Part shown: one piece after another, positions 55,327 to 64,000 of the stretch
How positions within the stretch are numbered: position 1 is the first letter of the stretch
How the letters are laid out: each line of letters opens with the position of its first letter
Source: Sistotremastrum niveocremeum HHB9708
Lineage: Eukaryota > Basidiomycota > Agaricomycetes > Sistotremastrales > Sistotremastraceae
Assembly: GCA_001630475.1 (NCBI GenBank)
Contig: KV419405.1
Location: 4,900 to 68,899, forward strand
Length of the DNA: 64,000 nucleotides
Direction: 5' to 3'
The notes under the pieces: model-generated
The model's database searches: none
What the model was told of the DNA's origin: nothing
The model's input: the letters and a program-made list of their open reading frames with translations, nothing else
Translations under genes and position numbers: made by a program

Positions 55327-56768
55327 ACTGAGTGGGCGAGATCCTATTACACGACCGAAAGAGTTCGGAACACCACTTGTCCTGGGAGATGGCATATGAC
55401 CGTGGACGGCCGCCCGGAAGAACGAAAACGAAGTAAGGAGAGGGCGTGAGACGGACATTGAGCACTCGACGATGATGGCAGTCCAAGCTTGTCTTCCCAG
55501 GTCCGCCCGTGCTTTCAGTCGCCCGTTTATACGCTGAGAACTCCATCGCTGGCGAACCACAGTTCAACCGAGCGCTATCGTGACCGTGACGTCACACCAT
55601 CTCCCTCGGCCGGGCTCATCTCTTGACCCTCGTCGCTGCTGCTCTCCTGCAAACGTGTGAAGCCTGCTGGATCGTCGTGGGATCTCCTGTAGCATCGACC
55701 TCTTCTCAATACCACTTCCAGTCCTGTGATCGCACAACAGCAAAGCCCAGTATTCCCCAATACCCCCGTGGAATCTCGGCGAGGGTGTAGCGTGGGCTCA
55801 GAAGGCCTTGCGGAGCCCCGTAAACTGTGTTGAGCAGGGAACACTTTGCGCAATATGATCTCTCTGAATAATCCCCAGCTTTCACCTCTTCCAGATGTCT
55901 GATAAGCTGGCTAGTTTAGTCAGAAACAACTGTGCAACGTACCGGGCTCAAATATACAAGCTCGCCAAATGAATAGATCTCCATGGCCATCCTACGGTCG
56001 TCGTGTGCTGCGCCGAACGTGTCCTGCCCGCACCACCGAAAATCGCCAGGATATTCCGCATCGGAGGGAGCAGAGTGGGTGGTTCGGGGAAAGACGTGCG
56101 GTGGGTTTCGCCACCAGGTCAAGTCTTTAAAGCTACGGTCATGGGTGCACGGCGTCCTTTCGCAGGAAGAAAGAACAGAAGGACGGCCTCCATCGTCATC
56201 AGTCGGTGTGCTGGCAGAGAAGAGTGGCCGAAAAAGTGCTGTCAGGAGCCAACTTTGGAACAAAGTACCCAGGTTCGTCCTTCTGCTATGGAGTCATTAT
56301 ATGGGCGTCACAGGGGCACATCGTGGCTGGACCAGCGCATATTTCTGCTTCTTGTCCCGCAACTCTGGTCTCGCGGGACATGTGGATGAAGCCGTCCAAG
56401 TTCGAAGCGCGTAGGAGGTGTATATTACCCCAGAATCTATACGGTACGGGATCAGTGAGCTTGACTGGGTAGCTTCATGACCAGCCATTCCGAGTCGACA
56501 TCATGAATATATCTTACACTTCCCACATCCACAATGGGCACTATTTCTTGCTCGATCGCAAAGTCGCAAGCTCGAGTTCGGAGATGCCGAGCGGCACGGA
56601 AGCAAACCTGACACGTGATCTTGTTATTTTGTATCACGTGCGCGAATGACTTGGTTGTTTGGGTGTTGATTGGCGTTACTGGTTTCCGTCACAACACGCC
56701 ATTCACGTCTATATACCGCAGCAACGACACGCCTGATACGCACGACACGACCTGCTCTTTCTTTATAA
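55327..56768. other. 1.4-kb divergent regulatory region, no gene recognised
   Basis: It lies between the divergent starts of formate dehydrogenase and WEE1. The longest open frame (+, 55983-56414) starts with an ATG but its protein shows no motif and is cysteine/arginine-rich as expected of chance frames. TATATA-like sequence at about 56709 is 60 bases before the WEE1 start. No RNA gene was recognised. Confidence 0.5.
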
Positions 56769-59618
56769 ATGCTGCCTCAGCGCAGTCCAGCTTCCTATAC
56801 TCAAATGCGCCGCGAACATCCCTCCCCCCGAGTCAGCTGCACACCTAACAAAGTTGCCCGATCACCCAATATGAGCAGATCAAATGCATCTCATATCGAC
56901 GACCCGATCATTCATACTCCCTCTCCTTTGCGAAAGGGCTTGTTCTTGACCCCGCATGATACAGATATTGAGGAGCAGTATGAAGACGACGAGCTTGATG
57001 AGGACGACAGTCCATCCTGTCCTGTTTACAAACGTCTCGAATCCCCTTTCGCTTCCAACTCTCCCAGTCGTCTTTTCAGTCGCTTCAAATCATCCGCTAC
57101 ACGCTCTGCTCCCGGAAAACAGACCATTTTTGGTGCAGAAGAGGAAGAGGACGAAGAGGACGAGGGGGCTTTCATTTATTCCAACACTTCTCCTACATTA
57201 TCATTTACCCCAAGTCGGGTCTCCCGTAATACTGGCACCCGAACTACTCTCGCCATCAACCACTTGCTTACCCCAGCTCCCTCCAGCACTCCATTCCCAG
57301 TCCTAGCACCTCTACCGGCCCCCCGCTTTTTCCCTCAGACCCCCGCAGAGACAGAGCATAGTCTCAAACGTCAATCAGAGAGCATGACTCGATTAAGTCT
57401 TGGTGACGAATCGACAGATGCAGACGATGACGAAGGGTTCAAGATTCACAAACGCAGATTATCGAATTCGCGCCACACTCGGCGAAAAATCAGGACAACA
57501 GGTCCTCCTCAATCCAAAGGCCTCTTTCAATCAATTTTACCGTCCACACCTTCGCCTCCTAATCGCATCAAAGCTCTTGGTACCACGTCCCCGCTCTCAT
57601 CTTCCGCTTCAGCATTCTTTGGGCCTTCTATCTCGTTCTCGCATTCACCACCTACGTCTGAATCAGGCAGACCACGGCATATTCGTCAAGGATCTCATTC
57701 GTCAATCACTTCATCCACTTCAGCTACGTCGACTTCAACAGGTTCTTCATCGAAAGAACTACCAAGAAAATTCAGACCGCGAGATTCGGGCATAGGAGGG
57801 TTATCTGATTCAGAGGAGGGCAGTGGAAATGGACCTCGCGTCGTCGTCTCCGTCGATCGAAGCGCTCTGGATAATAATTTCGGCGCAGCCGATGACGATA
57901 CCGAGCCTCGCTGGTCTGCGGTTCTCGCACCATCAGAGGGAGAGGACGATGAAGATTCATTTATTATGAAGACACTAGCTAATGGAGGAGCAGCTGGTGC
58001 GCTCAGTGTCAAGAAGAAAATGCCCAACACGCCCGTGAAGAGGGCGGCTTTTCTGGCACCGGGCATAAATGCGTTCACTCGTCCATGGATGAGCTCCAGC
58101 AAAGTCATTCCTGGCCCCAGGCGTGAAGGGAACGCGCCAGGACGTCCTCGACAGAGTTTACCCCTCCTCTTGACGAGCCTACCCAACAGATCTTCTTCGC
58201 CTTCGAGTGGCGGAGCAGATTCGCGCATGCAAAGCCCTCTAGCCACAAAGAGCGGACATCTTTATCCCGGACTGGGTGGGGGCCGACCCAGTACTGAAGC
58301 ACGAAAGGGTAAAAGAGAAGGGAGTGGCAGCTCGATGAGCGACATGAGCATCGAGGGTACGCCAACACGGAAAAAAGGACTTGAACGAAAAAGTGCGTCC
58401 GATCGACACGTCGAGAATTACCAACTGACAGAATTACTAGCCTGGGAACTTTCGAAATCACACGGTGACAAAGCAAATGAGGATTCTATCAAGGGGTCTA
58501 ACGAAGAAAGCCGACTGGAACGCGAGTTCGAGGTGCTAGAGACGATTGGGATTGGCGAGTTTGGGAGCGCTGTCAAAGTACGCTATAAGAACGAGGGCTC
58601 TGACAGCCGACTGTATGCTATCAAGAAAACGGCGCAGATCGAGGGAGTCAAGCATCGGTGAGTGAATGCATGGAAGGTGACTAAGAGTTGGCGCGCTAAA
58701 GCTTTATGATAGGGTACGGTTGATGGAGGAAGTGAATATCCTGGCTCATTTGGCGAAAGAGGGCCCACACCCGAATGTGCTCAAGTACGTTGACAGTTGG
58801 GAAGAGAACGAACGGCTGTTTATCCAGACGGAGCTATGTGAACTGGGCAACTTTGGGCATTTCCTGCACGAATACGGACGACGATACGAACGGCTGGACG
58901 AAGGTCGATGCTGGAAAGTCCTGGCGGAGCTGAGCTCGGGGCTGGCATTCGTGCACAAGGCAGGAGTGTTGCATCTGGACGTGAAGCCATCGAATATTTT
59001 CCTCAAGGCCGACGGACGGTTTCAACTTGGAGACTTTGGGATGGCGAGTTTCTGGCCGCGGGACCGGGCAGGCGGGTTCGAGCGAGAGGGGGATCGGATG
59101 TATCTGGCGGCGGAGGTGCTGCAGGGAGTGTACGGGCCGGCGGCGGATGTCTTTAGGTAAGTTGACGGTTGTTTAGCGGCTGTAGTGACGTTGTGTTGAC
59201 GTGTTTGGTCAGCTTAGGGATGACGCTTTTGGAAAGCGCGGCGAATATTGAAGTCCCTGAGATGTGAGTGATGACCAAGAGCTGGCAAGCATGATATCGA
59301 GACTGACAGTTTTGCAGGGGCGAGCCATGGCATCGACTGCGGGAGGGCGACTTTTCGCAGGTGGGGTTGAGACACTCGTCGACGCTGTGCGCGATCATTC
59401 GGGCGATGATGCATCCAGATCCCGCAAGGCGGCCGAGTGCTCAGGAGGTCGGGAGCCATCGGTGCGTGCGGCGGGCGGGAGAGAGCATGGCAGCGCTGCG
59501 GAAGACGCTGGAACGGGACGGGGCGCGGGATGGGGCGCTGTTTGCGGCGAGCGCACTGGCAAAGGGGAATGACGCATTTGTTATTGGGGAGGCAGGGGAC
59601 GAGATGGACTGTGCATGA
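56769..59618 (+). CDS. WEE1: mitosis inhibitor kinase Wee1
   Basis: Starts MLPQRSPASYTQMRREHPSP and has a long, disordered S/T/P-rich N-terminal part of nearly 600 residues with many SP/TP sites, plus an acidic run (GAEEEEDEEDEGAF). The kinase domain holds the glycine loop ETIGIGEFGSAVKV, YAIKKT (Lys), LMEEVNILAHL, LCELGNFGHFLHEYGRR, the catalytic VLHLDVKPSNIFLKADGRFQ, LGDFGMASFWP and DVFSLGMTLLESA. HLD.KP.NI with a short acidic EGDRMYL step is the Wee1 type. It phosphorylates Cdc2/Cdk1 on the glycine-loop tyrosine to delay mitosis. The usual APE motif reads AAE here. Introns lie at about 58659, 59158 and 59264. The last 600 bases are unusually GC-rich. Confidence 0.94.
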
Positions 59619-59832
59619 ATAGGATATTGGATTGGATTAGCATAATCATGTTCGTATTAGAATAGAGTGTGGATAGTGTGCTGATGCCAACGAAGCGAGT
59701 GTGACGGCGAACGCATCAGATTCGCAGAGTTCCCTCACGACCAAGCTTGGGCCATCTCAAATCCAAAGCCGCAATCTCTCAAAGCCGACACATCCACTCG
59801 CTCCTATCCACACTCTCGTTCATAACCATCCC

Positions 59833-62251
59833 ATGCCTCCCCCAGCCATCCCACAGCTCCCCCAGCCGCCCTTTCTCGCCCACCCCCCTGCCCCCATGCT
59901 CCCCACAGCATACATCCCCCAGCCAAAGCAGGACCGTCCAGCTCCCTTCTTCTCCTATTCTCCCAACACCGTCAAGCATCGTCGTCGCACCACCCGTGCT
60001 CAGCGCAAGGTCCTCGAAGATGCCTTCAGACAGAATCCAAAACCATCCCAGTACACCAGGAAGAACATCATGCAGATCACGTCCATGGACAGACGTGCCG
60101 TCCAAGTCTGGTTTCAAAACAGGTCTGTCCTCATCTCTTTTTTTCTATTCGCGTGTAGCCTCGCCTCCTAACTTGCTTTCGCAAAAGGCGTGCAAAAGAG
60201 AAGAAGCAAGCGAATAAGCTCAAAGGCGGTTCGGACGACAAGGAATTCAGCGATGACGAAGACGACGAAGACGACGACGAAGCTCTAACTGCTTCTGACC
60301 CTTCTCTCAATCTTGAGAACCCCCAGCTCAACGCCGCTGCCGCCGCCGAGCACAATACATCTGAAGCACTCGCCCAAAAGCTCACCGCCCTTTCATCAGA
60401 CACCCCTCTTCCCCAGCCATCGCCAGGCCACCTTCACACCCCGTTGACGTCGTCAGACTCCCCGGGTCCATCGACGAATGGCGCTCCTAGCCCGCCTTCA
60501 GCGACCTGGCGGGTCACGAACGCACAGCAGAACGACAAGCAGAACGACTTTGCACTCTCGAATTCCATGTACGCTACACGGAGAGGCAGCGCCCCTCCAG
60601 GTCCCATCGCTACTGGAATCAACATGTCAGCACCGCGTCGTGCAGTGTATCAGCCCACCCCAATCTCGAACACCATGCTTGCGGTTCCCCCAGCGTCGTG
60701 GGAAAGCCAACCTTTGTCGACCACCCCTCCCTCGCCGCTCTCGAACGCTATCGAAGACGAGATCGCCGCTGTATTTCCTCTTCGCCGTGGGAGTCTTCCT
60801 ACGCATATTCCTCATCATCATCCCTATCGTCTCCCTCAACAAGGCAACTCCTCGCTTCCCCCGCTCATCTCCGACCCGCTAGCTCGTAGGCGATCCCTTC
60901 AACATTCTAAGCTGCGTCTCGCTAGCCACCCGCTCGCCGCTCAAGTGGCGGCCGTCAACGGCTCGATATTTCCTGCTGATTTCGAGCAGGAGAGTCTCCG
61001 TCACCAGGGCGCAGAGCAGCGAGACCTTTCCCATCTTCGTCAGCACAGACTGTCCACAAACGTTGTACCGTCAGCTGCAACCCAAAATATCCGCGCACCA
61101 CCCAATATCGCCGCATCAGCTCAGTCTCAGGCCTGGGGAAATGCCCACGATTCTAATTCACCTTCACCATTGGACCGTATGGACCATCTTGCCTATCTTC
61201 GCCCTCGGCACTCAGTTCCAGACACAACTCAAGCATTGTCATCCAACAATCTATATCTCTTCCCTCCTCGCCAGACGCATTACGAACAAGTCCCACCGGG
61301 CCCATTGCCGGCCTCAGACTTCTCCTTCGGCACAGCGACCCCGATGCAAAGGGTCTTTTCGCCCTCGTCTTCTGCATTTGGTCAAAGTACTCCGATTCCA
61401 GAAGATCATGGCGATTCTGTGAGCTCTTACACGGCCAGTACCGAAGATGGCGTCTGGTCGCGTTTCGGAAGTTTCGCTAGCTTGCATAGTGAAGCCAGTC
61501 AGGCCACTAGTCTCAGCATGGCCCCAGGCATATACGATCAGATCAATGCCCATAATGGCGCAACTACCGTCAACTGTGATGATCAGGGTCAACCCTGGGG
61601 ACACCCTGAATTAATCTCCTATATGGCTGATGGCCGGAGAGCTTCCTGGTGAGTTTTACATTTTGTTTTTGTTCTGCACAGAGTTCGAAAGACTCATTTC
61701 CGCTCTTCTTTAGCCCTGCGCCATTCATTCAAGCATTTTCGGGTTTGGCGGTTGATCATCAAAACAACGGTGTTCACACGGCAGACAGTACACCGCATGA
61801 CATCAGGGCGCTAGAGCCGCTTCCAGCGACCGAAGAAGAGTCATACGATCACATCTATGTCTCCCCTCCTTCATCAGATCAGCAACACCCCAGCCCATCA
61901 GATTCATCAGTGAAGATCTCCACGTCCAGCGAATTGGCCTTTGCGCTTGGCCACAATTCTGATCATTCCGATAATTCGCCGCATCATGATCTGCTACAGC
62001 AACAGCAACATCAGGCTCAGACTTCATCATTCCCTCAGCAGTCAGATCCGAACCGTGATCTCGAGCAGCAAATTCACGATGATCTGAATTTCGGTTACGG
62101 GGGCACTGAGCACCTCAACGCCCACACAGCCCAATATGATCTTCATCCAGGACAAAACATTTCACCGTTCAATATGATGCACGATAACCTCTCTCATATC
62201 GACGACGGCTCAACTCCTTTGCCATACAACTTGCCAATGTTCTATGCTTGA
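59833..62251 (+). CDS. homeodomain transcription factor
   Basis: The start was set at the first ATG, MPPPAIPQLPQPPFLAHPPA, because the frame before it has no ATG. A homeodomain occupies about residues 54-115: KHRRRTTRAQRKVLEDAFRQ, NPKPSQYTRKNIMQITSMDR, RAVQVWFQNRRAKEKKQANK. The recognition helix has the invariant W, F, N and R. An intron interrupts the NRR codons of helix 3. An acidic stretch (DDEDDEDDDEAL) and long P/S/Q/H-rich regions follow, typical of activation or regulatory regions. A second intron near 61649 leads to the last exon, ending LPYNLPMFYA. Basidiomycete homeodomain factors of this sort often act in fruiting or growth; which one this is cannot be said. It is not of the mating-type layout with a partner gene nearby. 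Confidence 0.88.
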
Positions 62252-62727
62252 TTGTCCAGGCCTCCATCTACATATTCGGACGTCTTTTGCTTTCTCTGAT
62301 CCACTTGCTTTTTTGTTTGTTAACCGCATTTTCCGAATACTTTGTCGCTTCTTGTTATAACTCCTGACCTTCCATACAGGTTCTAATTAGTAAACTTATT
62401 TTTTGTGGCAGTTACAGGTCCGTTGATTCTTTCCGGTTCTTATTCTCACTGCGTCATAATATGCTCGATTTCCTTGTCTCTCGAATCGTTGTTGTTTTCC
62501 ATTGTGTTTGTACATCAATTAGGGTCCCCGAATTACAACTGTGATATAGCTTTGAGTGATAAAGTATGCAAGTCTACATTCCAAATAGGCTGTCCATCCG
62601 TCATAGTTTGGTTACGGATGTCGTTGGCATGGACTTGGTGAGGGCAGGGTAGGATCCGAGGACTGAGCGAAGATAAGGATTTCCGGAGACTATCATATCG
62701 GGATCTATTCGTTTGTCTCCTATTTCA
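62252..62727. other. 475-base convergent gap
   Basis: It holds the 3' end of the homeodomain gene (T-rich, 62300-62400) and of the zinc-finger gene. No gene or RNA signature was seen. Confidence 0.5.
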
Positions 62728-64000
62728 TTACCTGGTACTCTTTCCATCATGATTCGATGTACCTGGGGGACCGTTCCCGTCAGAATTAGAGAATTTCAAA
62801 TAATAAGCTTTCCGAACCTGTTGACGAATGCCCCTGACCGCAGCCTTTACCCCAGCGAGCTCTTCCGCGACTCGGACATTCTCTGTTGTCAGCGCAATAT
62901 CGTGTCGTCGACCAGTATGTTCAACCGTCTTGGCGAGTGTGACAACGGAATCCCGAAGAGAAGTAAAAGTGTGCTCTAGAGTTCCATCAAGATCAAGTGG
63001 TGCGACACTGATCGAGGTCGGAGGGGCGGTATGATCTGGTGGAAGAAGGTGCGGATATTGGAAGGGTATACGATGGGGAGGGAATAGGGTGTGTTGCGTT
63101 TCTCCCTCGAATATTTCGGGGAAAGGATCGTGCTCATCGGATTGCGATGACGAATGAGGAAAGAAATCTGCCCCATTTAGGGGCATGGTCCCTGTCGGCG
63201 ATGATGTACTTGATGAAACGGCTGCGTTATGACTCGCGTTCGCAGGAAGTTTGAACCAGGGATGAAGAAGATACTTCATCGCATGAACATCATGTCTGGA
63301 CCGGTCGAAAACAAATGCAAGTTCTTCCAGCCGATCTTTCAGTCGCTGGTTTTCGGCTTCGAGAGCAGATATACGCTTTGAGTTCATAAGGAAGAATTCT
63401 TTTAATGGTTCGTAGGGACACCTTTCCAAGTGATCGGGGCGGTCAGCCTGACGTCCTGTCCATCGACAACCGTGCGGTTGATGCTCGCAGGAGACTTGCG
63501 CGTCTGGACAACCAGATGCGTGACTTGCATCGGGAAATTTGAGATCACAGGTGGTGCAGAATTGATCGTCACCACTTGATCTTTCGCTATCCTGAATCCC
63601 ACGAGATAAGTCATGGTTTCGACTCGAGAATTGGTAGATAACGCACCGAAGTCTCATGAGTGAGGTTCACGAGGCGATCATGGCGTGACGGATGAGAATG
63701 GCTCTTGAGATCCTTTCTCTTGATAAATTGATCGCATTTACGCTCCGGACATGGCAGTGGTTCGTAGAGGCACTCGTCCTTGAGATGATGCTCGAGCAGT
63801 TGCCGCTCGCACTGATGATCACACCCTAGGGAGCGATGGGTACAGTATACAGGGAGCTCCGACACCATCTAGAGTATTCCAGTGAGTTAATTAGATATAG
63901 AAGATATCCAGCACGACGCTTACATGACGAACGATGGGACTGGCAAGCGAAACGTCCTCCAGAGACAGCGGTGACCGATCGATTGGACATTGCGGCAGCA
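62728..64000 (-). CDS. RING/TRAF-type zinc-finger protein, 5' end outside the window
   Basis: The window begins, on this strand, with the end of a RING finger (LPQCPIDRSPLSLEDVSLAS, PIVRHMVSELPVYC). TRAF-type zinc fingers follow: CTHRSLGCDHQCERQLLEHH, CLYEPLPCPERKCDQFIKRK with H-SHPSRH, and CSDGDDQFC-like FCTTCDLKFPDASHASGC, SCEHQPHGCRWTGRQADRPD, HLERCPYEP. A coiled coil (LMNSKRISALEAENQRLKDR) and a disordered linker come next. The last part (RDSVVTLAKTVEHTGRRHDI) is again helical, with stop at 62728. RING plus TRAF fingers suggest a ubiquitin ligase; target unknown. The N-terminus lies beyond position 64000. Confidence 0.85.

Noticed and set aside
55983-56414. 143-codon open frame as a gene upstream of WEE1
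   Set aside because: No motif, cysteine/arginine-rich chance-like composition, several overlapping frames of like length, and it lies in an expected promoter region.
59833-62251. Homeodomain gene as part of a mating-type locus
   Set aside because: No second, divergently placed homeodomain gene and no mitochondrial intermediate peptidase gene is nearby.

Overview
The window looks like nuclear DNA of a filamentous basidiomycete, probably Agaricomycotina. Genes are close together and on both strands, and are broken by many introns of about 40-60 bases. The set is fungal: a fused betaine-lipid synthase (BTA1), MDM31, a Num1/Mcp5-type cortical anchor, a fungal leucine-rich-repeat protein and a homeodomain factor. 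Gene names rest on reading protein motifs; no database search was possible. Exon joins were worked out by hand.

Layout. Bases 1-640 hold the 3' end of a Ty1/copia fossil. Bases 1846-7804 are a repeat zone of nested hAT-type elements: one short hAT copy (8-base target duplication) carries a second, longer hAT element (its own 8-base duplication), and several relatives follow. Two terminal families can be told apart, one packed with GGTACCTG-like palindromes next to its ends, the other with GACCGGTC-like ones. No hAT transposase is visible, so all copies look non-autonomous. Pieces of an unrecognised host gene flank the first nest.

From about 7.96 kb the window is ordinary gene-dense DNA: LRR protein (-), PPR protein (+), MDM31 (-), BTA1 (+), valyl-tRNA synthetase (+), PTC7-type phosphatase (-), RAD23 (-), cysteine synthase-like enzyme (+), SEC24 family (+), cortical PH/coiled-coil anchor (-), ORC5 (-), RPC19 (-), a small unknown protein (+), YVH1 (+), BUD13 (-), a possible unknown gene (+), an L-fuconate dehydratase-like enolase (+), proteasome assembly chaperone 4 (-), a coiled-coil protein (+), TFB1 (+), an S/N-rich membrane-type protein (-), DBP7 (+), formate dehydrogenase (-), WEE1 (+), a homeodomain protein (+) and a RING/TRAF zinc-finger protein (-) running off the right edge.

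The genes are mostly unrelated housekeeping functions (translation, transcription, DNA replication and repair, COPII transport, proteasome assembly, mitochondrial shape) and form no cluster or pathway. The points most worth checking are the nested hAT elements and their sub-terminal palindrome arrays, an apparent excess of GC-AG introns, 10-base micro-exons in YVH1 and MDM31, and an ORC5 with no recognisable ATP-binding loop.
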